DNA of 64,000 nucleotides, taken from positions 42,859-106,858 of the forward strand of contig CAYXOL010000010.1 in assembly GCA_964467165.1 (NCBI GenBank), read 5' to 3'. Position numbers and translations under genes: made by a program. Below, one piece after another: positions 1 to 7,852 of this stretch. The notes below the pieces were generated by a model that saw only the letters and a list, made by a program, of their open reading frames with translations, ran no database searches and was not told the origin of the DNA. The stretch comes from Clostridium_AD sp964467165. Lineage in GTDB: Bacteria; Bacillota; Clostridia; Clostridiales; Clostridiaceae. Numbering within the stretch: position 1 is the first letter of the stretch; each line of letters starts with the position of its first letter.

Positions 1-153
1 AAAAAGTATAGCATACACTAGGTCTATTAAATTTACCCAAAATCATGACTTTAGAAAAGCAAAGCACCAACAATCAGCTGGTGCTAATGTTTCACTTGTT
101 TTGGGACATTTTCAAAAATGCTTTACATAAGAAGTAGTAAAGAATAGTTTGAG

Positions 154-171
154 CTCAGTGATATCACTGAG
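154..171. promoter_or_regulatory. 18-bp perfect palindrome upstream of ABC exporter operon
   Basis: CTCAGTGATATCACTGAG is its own reverse complement and ends 20 bp before the start codon of the first ABC gene. The position suits a dimeric repressor operator (MarR or TetR type) at or just after the promoter of a multidrug exporter. No regulator gene is visible to the left because the window begins there. A second hairpin (AGCACCA/TGGTGCT, 63-85) lies further upstream. The operator role is inferred from symmetry and location only. Confidence 0.5.
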
Positions 172-191
172 GATTGGAGAGGAATTGTTAA

Positions 192-1916
192 ATGATTAAA
201 TTGTTCAGATTTCTAAAACAATATACAGCATATATAGTTGTTACTATTGTACTTCTTTTTGCACAAGTACTTTCAAATCTCTATTTACCCACCTTAATGG
301 CAGATATTGTTGATAAAGGCTTAGTTAATAAAAATATTAACTACATTATTAAAATTGGTGCTTTTATGTTACTCATTGCAGCAGGAGGAACTTTATGCTC
401 AATTATAGCTGCCAACCTCTCATCAAGAACAGCAGTAGGTTTTGGAAAGATATTACGTAAAAATATCTTTGCTAAAGTTGAAAGCTTTTCATTGCATGAG
501 TTTGACAAATTAGGAACCGCCACACTGATTACAAGAACGACTAATGATGTAACCCAAGTTCAACAAGCATCAATTATGATTCTTAGTATGATAGTTACAG
601 CTCCTATGACTTGTGTTGGTGGAATCATTATGGTCTTGAAACAAGATACATCTTTAGCTTGGGTGCTTGTGGTTGCAGTACCAATACTGTTTTGTATTAT
701 TGGTATTACATTTATAAAAGGTATGCCAGTATTTAAGGTAATGCAGAAAAAAATAGATAAATTAAATCTTGTTTTACGGGAAAATCTTACAGGCATCAGA
801 GTGGTACGTGCTTTTAATCGTATTGATAAAGAAAAAGCACGATTTGATAATGCTAGTGTAGACCTCATGGACAACGCAATTAAGACCAATTTAATCATGG
901 CTACGTTAATGCCTGTAATGACGCTTATTATGAGCTTAACAACTGTGTCACTTGTTTGGTTTGGCGCTATTAGAATAGAATCCGGAGCAATGCAAATTGG
1001 ATCACTTTTAGCATTTATTCAATATGCTACTCAAATATTATTTTCAGTACTCATGCTGGTTATGTTATTTATAATGGTGCCTCGTGCTCAGGTTTCGGCA
1101 GTGAGAATCAATGAAGTACTTGAAACTGTCCAAGACATAATTGATCCCGAAAAATCAAAAATAGCAAGTAGTAAAAGAGGTTTTGTTGAATTTAAAGATG
1201 TTTCCTTTAGATATCCTGGCGCAGATCAGCCTGCGCTTAGTAATATAACCTTTAGTGCTAAACCAGGTGAAACAACAGCAATTATTGGAGGTACTGGCTC
1301 AGGTAAATCAACATTGATCAATTTAATTACACGTTTCTATGATGTTGAAAGCGGTATTGTTTTGGTTGATGGAGTGGATGTTCGAGAAATGAGTCAAAAA
1401 TCGCTTCGCTTAAAAATAGGTCTTGTACCTCAAAACACAATACTTTTTTCTGGTACTATTGCTGAAAATATAAGGTACGGAAAAGAAGATGCTACCATGG
1501 AAGAAATTGAGCATGCGGTTTCTGTTGCGGAGGCTACAGAATTTGTCACAGAGATAGAAGCAGGTTTTGAACACCATATTGCCCAGGGCGGAACCAATGT
1601 TTCTGGAGGACAGAAGCAACGTCTCTCAATTGCCCGTGCCTTAATTAGAAAAGCTGAGATATATATTTTTGACGATAGTTTCTCCGCGCTTGACTCTAAA
1701 ACGGATGCCAAGCTACGTGCAGCTCTTAAACCTGAAATCTCGGATGCTACAGTTTTTATTATTGCTCAAAGTGTTTCAACTGTTAGAAATGCTGATAGGA
1801 TTATAGTCTTAGACGATGGCAAAATATCAGGCATTGGAACCCATGAAGAACTGCGTAAAACCTGTAAGGTATATTGTGAGATTGTAGCTTCACAGCTTTC
1901 AAAGGAGGAATTATAA
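192..1916 (+). CDS. Heterodimeric ABC exporter, subunit 1 (degenerate-site NBD)
   Basis: Full-length half-transporter of 574 aa: an N-terminal six-helix exporter membrane domain (about residues 10-310) and a C-terminal ATPase. Walker A GGTGSGKST starts near residue 366, the signature is VSGGQ, and Walker B is IFDDS near residue 493. The catalytic glutamate after Walker B is replaced by Asp and the switch histidine by Gln (IIAQS). These are the usual marks of the non-hydrolytic half of BmrC/BmrD- or TM287/288-type heterodimers. The stop overlaps the start of the next gene as TAATG, so the two are translationally coupled. Likely role is drug or lipid export across the cytoplasmic membrane; the substrate cannot be told. 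Confidence 0.93.
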   Translation: MIKLFRFLKQYTAYIVVTIVLLFAQVLSNLYLPTLMADIVDKGLVNKNINYIIKIGAFMLLIAAGGTLCSIIAANLSSRTAVGFGKILRKNIFAKVESFSLHEFDKLGTATLITRTTNDVTQVQQASIMILSMIVTAPMTCVGGIIMVLKQDTSLAWVLVVAVPILFCIIGITFIKGMPVFKVMQKKIDKLNLVLRENLTGIRVVRAFNRIDKEKARFDNASVDLMDNAIKTNLIMATLMPVMTLIMSLTTVSLVWFGAIRIESGAMQIGSLLAFIQYATQILFSVLMLVMLFIMVPRAQVSAVRINEVLETVQDIIDPEKSKIASSKRGFVEFKDVSFRYPGADQPALSNITFSAKPGETTAIIGGTGSGKSTLINLITRFYDVESGIVLVDGVDVREMSQKSLRLKIGLVPQNTILFSGTIAENIRYGKEDATMEEIEHAVSVAEATEFVTEIEAGFEHHIAQGGTNVSGGQKQRLSIARALIRKAEIYIFDDSFSALDSKTDAKLRAALKPEISDATVFIIAQSVSTVRNADRIIVLDDGKISGIGTHEELRKTCKVYCEIVASQLSKEEL

Positions 1917-3808
1917 TGAGTGAAAAACGTAAGGATGATAAACCACAGAAAGGTTTTGGGGGAGGGGGTCCCATGGGATCACTTGGAAAACCGGCAGATA
2001 AGTCAATAAATTTCAAGGTGACACTTGTAAGGCTTCTTAGATATTTAAAGCCTCAAAGAATCAAATTTATTGCCGTGTTTATATTTACAATTCTGAGTAC
2101 AATTTTTAGTGTTATTGCTCCCAAAATTATGGGTAAGGCTATAACAAAAATAGCAGAAGGCTCTGGAGCTAAAATCATGGCTATGAAGATGCATAAGCCT
2201 ATTCCGCCAATGGACTTCACTTATATCGGACAAATTTTGTTAATCCTTTTAGGGTTATATCTTATTAGTGCGGCATTTAGTTATCTGCAACAATATATTA
2301 TGGCTGGAGTTTCCCAGAAAACAGTTTATAATATGCGAAGGGAAGTTGATGAGAAGCTCTCCCTCTTGCCCCTTAAGTTCTTTGATGCAAGAACACATGG
2401 GGAAATATTGAGCCGTGTTACCAATGACATCGATAATATATCAACTTCCTTGCAGCAAAGTCTTACTCAACTGATTACTTCTATTGTAACGATTATTTTT
2501 GTTGTTGTAATGATGCTTTCAATAAGTCCCTTATTAACAGTTGTTGTTATTTTAACGCTACCACTTTACCTTGTAGTAACAATGAATGTTGCAAAACACT
2601 CTCAGAAACACTTTGCGTCTCAGCAAAAATCCCTGGGGGAACTTAATGGTCATGTTGAAGAAATGTACACCGGACACAAGATCGTAAAGGCTTTTGGGCG
2701 TGAGGATGAATCCGTGGAAACATTTAATTCTATTAATGATAAACTCTATACTGCTGGCTATAACGCACAGTTTATCTCAGGTATAATAATGCCTTTAATA
2801 AAATTTGTTGGAAATATAGGATATGTTATTATCTGTGTTATCGGCGGAATTCTAGCAACTAGGGGTACAATGACAATAGGTGATATTCTAGCATTTATTC
2901 AATATTCAGGACAATTCACTGGGCCAATAGCTCAGGCTTCTAATATGGCTAATATTATTCAATCAACTGTGGCATCTGCTGAACGTATCTTCGAACTTTT
3001 AGATGAGAATGAAGAATTGCCGGACGCTTCTGATGCAAAAGTAATAATTTTTCCTAAGGGAGAGGTAAAATTTGAAAATGTAGATTTTAGCTATAAAAAA
3101 GGCGAATCACTTATAAAGAATATGAATATTGAAGTCAAACAAGGACAGACAATCGCTATCGTTGGACCAACTGGTGCGGGTAAGACTACAATAGTTAATT
3201 TATTAATGCGATTCTATGAAATAGATGGCGGTAAAATCACAATTGACGGAGTGAATATAAGAGACATAAAACGTGGTGAACTACGTAATATGTTTGGTAT
3301 GGTACTTCAGGATACTTGGCTTTTCAATGGTACTATAATGGAAAATATTGCTTATGGCAAAGAGGGAGCAACAGAAAAAGAAGTTATAGAGGCAGCAAGT
3401 GCAGCTCATGCACACCACTTTATTAAGACACTTCCTGATGGATATAATACAATATTAAATGAAGAAGCTTCAAATATATCCCAAGGTCAAAAACAGCTTC
3501 TTACTATAGCTCGCGCAATACTTGCAAATCCAACTATTATGATACTAGATGAAGCTACAAGTAGTGTTGACTCAAGAACAGAAGTTTATATACAAAGGGC
3601 TATGACTGCGCTAATGCAAAATAAAACAAGTTTTGTAATTGCACATAGACTTTCTACAATTAGAGATGCAGAATTAATATTAGTTATGGATAAAGGAAGT
3701 ATTATTGAGGTGGGGAGTCATAACAAGCTTCTTGCTAAAAATGGTTTCTATGCAGAGCTTTATAATAGTCAGTTTACTGGTGGATCTATGTCTAAGATAT
3801 TGACATAG
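1916..3808 (+). CDS. Heterodimeric ABC exporter, subunit 2 (catalytic NBD)
   Basis: 630-aa partner of the preceding gene. It has a longer N-terminus with a Gly-rich stretch (about residues 14-22), an exporter membrane domain (about 40-350) and an ATPase domain. Walker A is GPTGAGKTT at about 417-425, Walker B ILDEATS at about 542, and the switch His (IAHRLST) is intact. The signature reads ISQGQ rather than LSGGQ. The degenerate Walker B of subunit 1 and the degenerate signature of this subunit therefore fall in the same composite ATP site, while the other site is fully consensus. This is the known asymmetric architecture of heterodimeric multidrug exporters. The start is fixed by the TAATG overlap and the RBS AAAGGAGG just upstream. 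Confidence 0.93.
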   Translation: MSEKRKDDKPQKGFGGGGPMGSLGKPADKSINFKVTLVRLLRYLKPQRIKFIAVFIFTILSTIFSVIAPKIMGKAITKIAEGSGAKIMAMKMHKPIPPMDFTYIGQILLILLGLYLISAAFSYLQQYIMAGVSQKTVYNMRREVDEKLSLLPLKFFDARTHGEILSRVTNDIDNISTSLQQSLTQLITSIVTIIFVVVMMLSISPLLTVVVILTLPLYLVVTMNVAKHSQKHFASQQKSLGELNGHVEEMYTGHKIVKAFGREDESVETFNSINDKLYTAGYNAQFISGIIMPLIKFVGNIGYVIICVIGGILATRGTMTIGDILAFIQYSGQFTGPIAQASNMANIIQSTVASAERIFELLDENEELPDASDAKVIIFPKGEVKFENVDFSYKKGESLIKNMNIEVKQGQTIAIVGPTGAGKTTIVNLLMRFYEIDGGKITIDGVNIRDIKRGELRNMFGMVLQDTWLFNGTIMENIAYGKEGATEKEVIEAASAAHAHHFIKTLPDGYNTILNEEASNISQGQKQLLTIARAILANPTIMILDEATSSVDSRTEVYIQRAMTALMQNKTSFVIAHRLSTIRDAELILVMDKGSIIEVGSHNKLLAKNGFYAELYNSQFTGGSMSKILT

Positions 3809-3813
3809 ATCCA
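3781..3813 (+). terminator. Hairpin overlapping the stop of the ABC operon
   Basis: Perfect 12-bp stem (TGGATCTATGTC / GACATAGATCCA) with a 9-base loop that spans the stop codon of the second ABC gene. No T-run follows, so it is more likely an mRNA 3'-end stabiliser or a weak terminator than a canonical intrinsic terminator. Confidence 0.35.
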
Positions 3814-3925
3814 TAGTGGATTATATGTTGTAACATTGTTATGAGAGCCAAAGTGAATTTTTTTTAGCCATATTAGAAATGCAAAAAACAAACTAAATTA
3901 AACCTATGAAAAAGGCAAAAAACAT

Positions 3926-4417
3926 CTAACATATAACAATAATTTTATATGGTGTAGTCTGAGCTGGTATACTCTTCGTGGTAGCACCATAGATAACAAT
4001 CAGATTTCGGTTTGCGGGGTTATTGTTAAATGCTTGACCATTTTCCAGTACTATCTGAGTATGTGGGGCAATGTTTAATTTTAAACTATTATCACTACTC
4101 ACAAACTGACTGTTAAAATAGTCTACTTTCACATTTTGATAATGTGTATCTCTTGCCATAACAATTGCTCTAAATTGTGGCGGGAAAATGAGGGGAACAG
4201 CTGCATTTGCATCATAAAAACCAGTTACCATATTTCCTGGTGTCACCATTACGTGGTCTACAAAGTAAGTAGCTTTAGTCACCACAAAATTAACTAAAGT
4301 GCCATTTTCGTTTTCTACAGATATTAATTTATAGCAGCCTAGGCCTTCTCCAGTTGAATTTATCCAAAAATCATTAATCATTGTAATCATACCATGAAAA
4401 GATTGAAATTTTTCCAT
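3926..4417 (-). CDS. Uncharacterised 163-aa clostridial protein
   Basis: I do not recognise a named family. The protein has no signal peptide or membrane helix. Its composition is beta-rich, with a conserved-looking core containing VTGFYDANA, a PPQFRA turn, an LNIAPHTQIVLENG stretch and a C-terminal IVIYGATTKSIPAQTTP segment. It reads like a compact all-beta binding or surface protein. It lies 29 bp downstream of the 127-aa gene on the same strand, so the two probably form an operon. They are divergent from the A-B-A'-B' genes to the right, which are equally unassigned. A role in spore or cell-surface assembly is a guess from composition and context. Confidence 0.7.
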   Translation of the reverse strand: MEKFQSFHGMITMINDFWINSTGEGLGCYKLISVENENGTLVNFVVTKATYFVDHVMVTPGNMVTGFYDANAAVPLIFPPQFRAIVMARDTHYQNVKVDYFNSQFVSSDNSLKLNIAPHTQIVLENGQAFNNNPANRNLIVIYGATTKSIPAQTTPYKIIVIC

Positions 4418-4446
4418 TTTTACACCTCAATTCTTTAATTACTATT

Positions 4447-4830
4447 TTAAAAACATTGGAAACTTCTAATTTCTCTCAAATCCATGCCGAAAAATCTCCA
4501 ATTATTCCTATTCCACCGGAAACCTGATATAGATCTAGGTCCCACAAATGTAAGCCATGCCCAGAAACCGTTTCCTCTTCTTGGCCATATATATACAAAT
4601 CTATAGCGGCAAGGTCTAATTGCACCTTGGTCTATAAGTGGGGTAGCACCGAATTGTTGTGATTGAGGCTGAGGAGGTATAAAGTTTGGAGGTGGCGAAG
4701 TTGGCCCACCATGAGGTCCTTGTGCGAAGGGTGCACGCGAATCCATTTGCCTATAGGGACAAGCTAAAGGAAGATCTTGGGTTTCTGATTCATAGTTATA
4801 AAATCTAATAGTATCCTCATCAATATACAT
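4447..4830 (-). CDS. Uncharacterised Pro-rich / Trp-Arg-rich 127-aa protein
   Basis: Unrecognised. The protein has two parts. Residues about 30-62 are rich in Pro, Gly and Gln (APFAQGPHGG, PPPNFIPPQPQ) and probably disordered. The last ~55 residues are packed with aromatic and basic residues: a CRYRFVYIWPRRG motif, FWAWLTFVG, GFRWNRNNWRFFG, then a terminal FQCF. The tail looks like a small beta-sheet module, and Cys residues occur in both parts. The upstream partner of the 163-aa gene on the same strand. The combination of a flexible linker and an aromatic tail is common among spore-coat and appendage proteins, but no assignment is supported. Confidence 0.65.
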   Translation of the reverse strand: MYIDEDTIRFYNYESETQDLPLACPYRQMDSRAPFAQGPHGGPTSPPPNFIPPQPQSQQFGATPLIDQGAIRPCRYRFVYIWPRRGNGFWAWLTFVGPRSISGFRWNRNNWRFFGMDLREIRSFQCF

Positions 4831-4930
4831 TAAACTAGCTCCTTAAAGTATTTACATTATAGTATATGGAGCATTACAGGTTTTTGTTATTTAAAAACTT
4901 AAGATTCGTCGCTAATATTTTAAAGATGCT

Positions 4931-4972
4931 AGGCACCTTATATACAATATGCATATTATATATAAGGTGCCT
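4931..4972. other. 14-bp stem hairpin between divergent hypothetical genes
   Basis: AGGCACCTTATATA pairs perfectly with TATATAAGGTGCCT across a 14-base AT loop. It sits in the divergent intergenic region, 51 bp before the start at 5023, and is followed by CCG and an A-run rather than a T-run. It could be an operator shared by the two gene sets, or a terminator inherited from an earlier arrangement. Confidence 0.4.
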
Positions 4973-5022
4973 CCGAAAAAAAACTAGTTAAATGCCTAAA
5001 CCAATAATTGATGAGGTGTTTT

Positions 5023-5400
5023 ATGGATTTATTAATATTTGAAAAACGTAGATTGCTTAGATATAACTTATTATTTCAGCTATATAATGACTTCTTTACC
5101 TACGGATATGAAGTGTGCAGTAATATTAATTATGAAATTCCCAGTGATAGTAGAATTGAAATAATTGCAGCTCTTTTTTATATCTCATTTAGAAGATGGA
5201 TTTTTTTTAACATAGAAAGAGACAAAACAGTTTCTGCTTTTGTTTTAGGTGCTGGAATGGTGGAAGTAGAAAATTATCTTATTGAAACTGGTAAATTTGT
5301 ATTTTCAAATGTATTTCAAAATTTATTAAAACCTGTTATAAATGAAGAGGAGAAGAGTGGAGGTACAATTAATGTCGATTATACTGGATCCTTTATATGA
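5023..5400 (+). CDS. Uncharacterised protein, module gene A (first copy)
   Basis: 125 aa with ATG at 5023, chosen because GAGGTG lies 4 bases upstream; an in-frame TTG and ATG lie earlier but have no RBS. The family is unknown. It begins with a hydrophobic/basic LLIFEKRRLL segment and has a central EIIAALFYIS motif. The gene at 5767 is a diverged paralogue (LLIEKDLI..., ETIAALFYLS at the same place). The 3' end overlaps the next gene by 29 bp, so A and B are translationally coupled. No signal peptide is seen. Function unknown. Confidence 0.65.
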   Translation: MDLLIFEKRRLLRYNLLFQLYNDFFTYGYEVCSNINYEIPSDSRIEIIAALFYISFRRWIFFNIERDKTVSAFVLGAGMVEVENYLIETGKFVFSNVFQNLLKPVINEEEKSGGTINVDYTGSFI

Positions 5401-5755
5401 TAAAAAGGCTAACTTTGTTGGGTGGTTAGTAGATCATAGTAATGTATTTAATAAAGAGTTAGAATGGGTAGCATATATATATACTAACTTTGTTTGGGCA
5501 AAAAAAACTAGGATATGGATTGGTAAATTAAATGGTACTAATCTTTTAGATAGAGATGGGAGGATTGTAGCTTGGAGTATTAACGGACCTGTAGTGGGAG
5601 GTTTTGAGTTTATAAGGGCACCACTAGATGTTGGGCCACCATTTGTGGTAGTTGTACCAATTATTTATGAGGTTCCATTTACTCCTGAATATGCGCCTGA
5701 GCCTTTCGGTGAATGGTCGAAACTAAATTTTACTCAATGGCTTAATCAAAGGTAG
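5372..5755 (+). CDS. Uncharacterised protein, module gene B (first copy)
   Basis: 127 aa with ATG at 5372 preceded by GGAGG at 5359-5363; the longer in-frame start at 5342 has a poorer context. The N-terminus carries ANFVGWLVDH and the C-terminus ends in a similar NFTQWLNQR, so a short 'NF..WL' motif occurs at both ends. The centre is rich in Trp, aromatic residues and beta-branched residues, with a Pro-rich patch (PFTPEYAPEPFGEW). It is paralogous to the short gene at 6228. It overlaps gene A by 29 bp and the next A-like gene follows after 11 bp, so all four probably form one operon. Not recognised. Confidence 0.62.
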   Translation: MSIILDPLYDKKANFVGWLVDHSNVFNKELEWVAYIYTNFVWAKKTRIWIGKLNGTNLLDRDGRIVAWSINGPVVGGFEFIRAPLDVGPPFVVVVPIIYEVPFTPEYAPEPFGEWSKLNFTQWLNQR

Positions 5756-5766
5756 GTGTTTAATTT

Positions 5767-6105
5767 ATGCTTCTGATAGAAAAAGATTTAATTAGAACTC
5801 AAATATTATTTGAGCTATATGAAAATTTATTTTGTGTTTGCATTTACAGAAATGTTACAAGGCAAGAATACAAAATCTCAGGTGTAAATAAGTGTGAGAC
5901 AATTGCAGCTCTTTTTTATTTAAGTGACAGGGGATTTATTAATGTAAGGACTACAAGTGAAGATGATGTTCTTATTATCTATATTAGAGCCAGAGGGATT
6001 GATGAAATTGAACTTAAGATAAAAAAAGCTACTACAGTGGCCCTATCTTTCAGCTTTAATAAGCTACTTATTCCAAACTTCGATGATGTGCCTGATGACT
6101 GTTAA
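5767..6105 (+). CDS. Uncharacterised protein, module gene A' (second copy)
   Basis: 112 aa. It aligns by eye with the 5023 gene over its first ~60 residues: LLIEKDLIRTQILFELYENLF against LLIFEKRRLLRYNLLFQLYND (each shown in part), and ETIAALFYLSDRG against EIIAALFYISFRR. After that the two diverge. It lacks the C-terminal tail of the first copy. Start ATG at 5767 with GTAGGTG just upstream. Tandem duplication followed by divergence is the simplest explanation. Function unknown. Confidence 0.6.
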   Translation: MLLIEKDLIRTQILFELYENLFCVCIYRNVTRQEYKISGVNKCETIAALFYLSDRGFINVRTTSEDDVLIIYIRARGIDEIELKIKKATTVALSFSFNKLLIPNFDDVPDDC

Positions 6106-6227
6106 ATCCTTGGTATTTCCAATTTTATTTTACACTTTTTTATGCAGAATGTGTTTCTATGGAAGAGGATGTGATTATATTGAAAATAATTAATATAATT
6201 TTTGTTAGTGGAAAAGAGGTTGCATTA

Positions 6228-6383
6228 ATGCTTGATGATAATGAAAGGACAAACTTTATTTCTTGGTTAAATGATTGTGAAAATTCAAATGAAGTCTATG
6301 TATTAAAACAAAAGGACGTTAATATGGAGACATATAAAACATATACAATTTATAAAAGTAATATAGAATATGCAGTATATTAA
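6228..6383 (+). CDS. Uncharacterised short protein, module gene B' (shortened second copy)
   Basis: 51 aa from the ATG at 6228, which has AAGAGG 8 bases upstream; a longer reading from 6159 has no RBS. The start aligns with gene B: NERTNFISWLNDC against DKKANFVGWLVDH. It stops after about 50 residues, so the Trp/Pro-rich second half of gene B is absent. Either a naturally short version or a truncated relic. The stop codon overlaps the end of the convergent antiporter gene by 4 bp, and no terminator separates the two transcripts. Confidence 0.45.
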   Translation: MLDDNERTNFISWLNDCENSNEVYVLKQKDVNMETYKTYTIYKSNIEYAVY

Positions 6384-7714
6384 ATTTGAAATTCATTAGC
6401 AAACAATTTTTCTCTGAAAAAGAAATCTAAAAAATGAACTAATGGAAAAACATAAAGGAAAAAGGCATAGGGCACAAAACTGTACATATTCACATTAAGA
6501 ATAGTGGTACAAAACAATGCGGCTATATTCCAAGGTATTAGTGCTGATGTAAGTATACAAGAATTCTCAATATTAAGTGCAAATTGATAATTCTCTTCCG
6601 TTTTGTAGCAACTCTTCATAATTTCAGATGTCAAAACAACAGCAATTGATTGTGTACACCCCAAGGCCGCTGTAATAGTACTTACTAAGGTAGTCAGTCC
6701 GTAAAGTAGAGAGCCAGTTAGCTTCATATTAGCAAGGATTTTCTCAATACCATCAAAGGTTTTTATTCCTTCAAGTACACCTGCAAGAGCACAAGCAATG
6801 TAGACTACAAGGCAGGTTTTAAGCATAGAGGCGATGCCACCACCTTTTATGATATTATGAAGGATGTTGTGATCACCTAGTTTATATCCTAACATGATAT
6901 AATTTAGCACCTGAAATGGTTTATGACCTTGGATAACTATGGCTAATATGGCTGCTACAATCATACTTAAGATCATAGCATGCTGGATTTTTACTTTGAG
7001 AAAGCAGAGTACAAGTATTATTAGGACAGGAACAAGTATCAGGTATTCTATGTTAAAGGTACTGAGAAGTTCATTTGTTAAATTAGTGTTTACTATCTTT
7101 AGTGGATTAAGTTTGGAAAATTTATAGTAAAAACCTATAGAGAAAATGAATGGAATAACTGAAGACTTAAGCATGTTCTTTATATTCGTAAAAAGATTGG
7201 TGTCTGTAAGTTTTGCTACCAAAACAGCACTTGAAGACATTGGTGAGCATCTGTCACCAAAATACACACCAGCAATAATTGCACCTGCAATTATATTGAG
7301 ATTAACATCTCCACTTCTTGCTATTATTATGAGGGGTAGCCCTACAATGCTTGCTGTTCCAGTTGCGGAACCAATAAGAAAGGATGATGCGCAGCAGATT
7401 AGGAATGTAAAAAGGATAAATGTATCTGGGCGTATAAGCCTAAGGCAATAATATACGATTCCAGGGATAGTACCAGAAGCCATCCATGCGCCTGTAACAG
7501 CTCCAATAAGTAAAAGTGTTTTGACAACAACTAGTGATTTTTTACCACCTGAGTATGACATCATTAGGATATTTTTTATACTATAACCTCTTTTTATGCT
7601 TATTGAAGCAAAAATGATCCAACATATTGTAAGCAGTAAGCCCACGAAGACATTACTTAAGACACCGAAAATGATAATCACGAAGCTTATAAACAGTCCT
7701 AAATAAATATCCAT
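6380..7714 (-). CDS. NhaC-family Na+/H+ antiporter
   Basis: 444 aa from the ATG at 7714, which has AAGGATGG upstream; an ATG three codons earlier (7723) overlaps that RBS. The protein is hydrophobic almost throughout, with about 10-12 predicted membrane helices, the usual length for the NhaC/ArcD-like ion transporter superfamily. The segment AGVYFGDRCSPMSSSA is the NhaC signature. Such carriers exchange Na+ for H+ or a metabolite pair (for example malate/lactate); the substrate is not resolvable. The gene is divergent from a LysR regulator across a 138-bp spacer with a symmetric repeat, so the LysR protein probably controls it. Confidence 0.85.
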   Translation of the reverse strand: MDIYLGLFISFVIIIFGVLSNVFVGLLLTICWIIFASISIKRGYSIKNILMMSYSGGKKSLVVVKTLLLIGAVTGAWMASGTIPGIVYYCLRLIRPDTFILFTFLICCASSFLIGSATGTASIVGLPLIIIARSGDVNLNIIAGAIIAGVYFGDRCSPMSSSAVLVAKLTDTNLFTNIKNMLKSSVIPFIFSIGFYYKFSKLNPLKIVNTNLTNELLSTFNIEYLILVPVLIILVLCFLKVKIQHAMILSMIVAAILAIVIQGHKPFQVLNYIMLGYKLGDHNILHNIIKGGGIASMLKTCLVVYIACALAGVLEGIKTFDGIEKILANMKLTGSLLYGLTTLVSTITAALGCTQSIAVVLTSEIMKSCYKTEENYQFALNIENSCILTSALIPWNIAALFCTTILNVNMYSFVPYAFFLYVFPLVHFLDFFFREKLFANEFQI

Positions 7715-7756
7715 ATATACCATCCTTATAATAATATTTTGGTTGACAATTTTTAG

Positions 7757-7801
7757 TATTTCTAATAGTATTATAGCAAAATAATATATATATTAGAAAT
7801 A
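7757..7801. promoter_or_regulatory. Inverted repeat in the nhaC-like / lysR intergenic region
   Basis: TATTTCTAATA (7757-7767) and TATTAGAAATA (7791-7801) are perfect 11-bp inverted arms separated by 23 bp. They overlap a candidate sigmaA promoter on the + strand (TTGACA at 7743, TAGTAT 17 bp later). LysR regulators typically bind such dyads in divergent promoters, so this is the best candidate site for the product of the adjacent gene. Confidence 0.55.
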
Positions 7802-7852
7802 TCTAAAATATATACTATTTATATGGTAATAATATAAATATCGAGGTGTGTT

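Noticed and set aside
2..130. Open frame reaching the left edge (about 42 codons, ending ...LGHFQKCFT)
   Set aside because: No recognisable motif, overlaps a hairpin at 63-85, and cannot be judged without upstream sequence.
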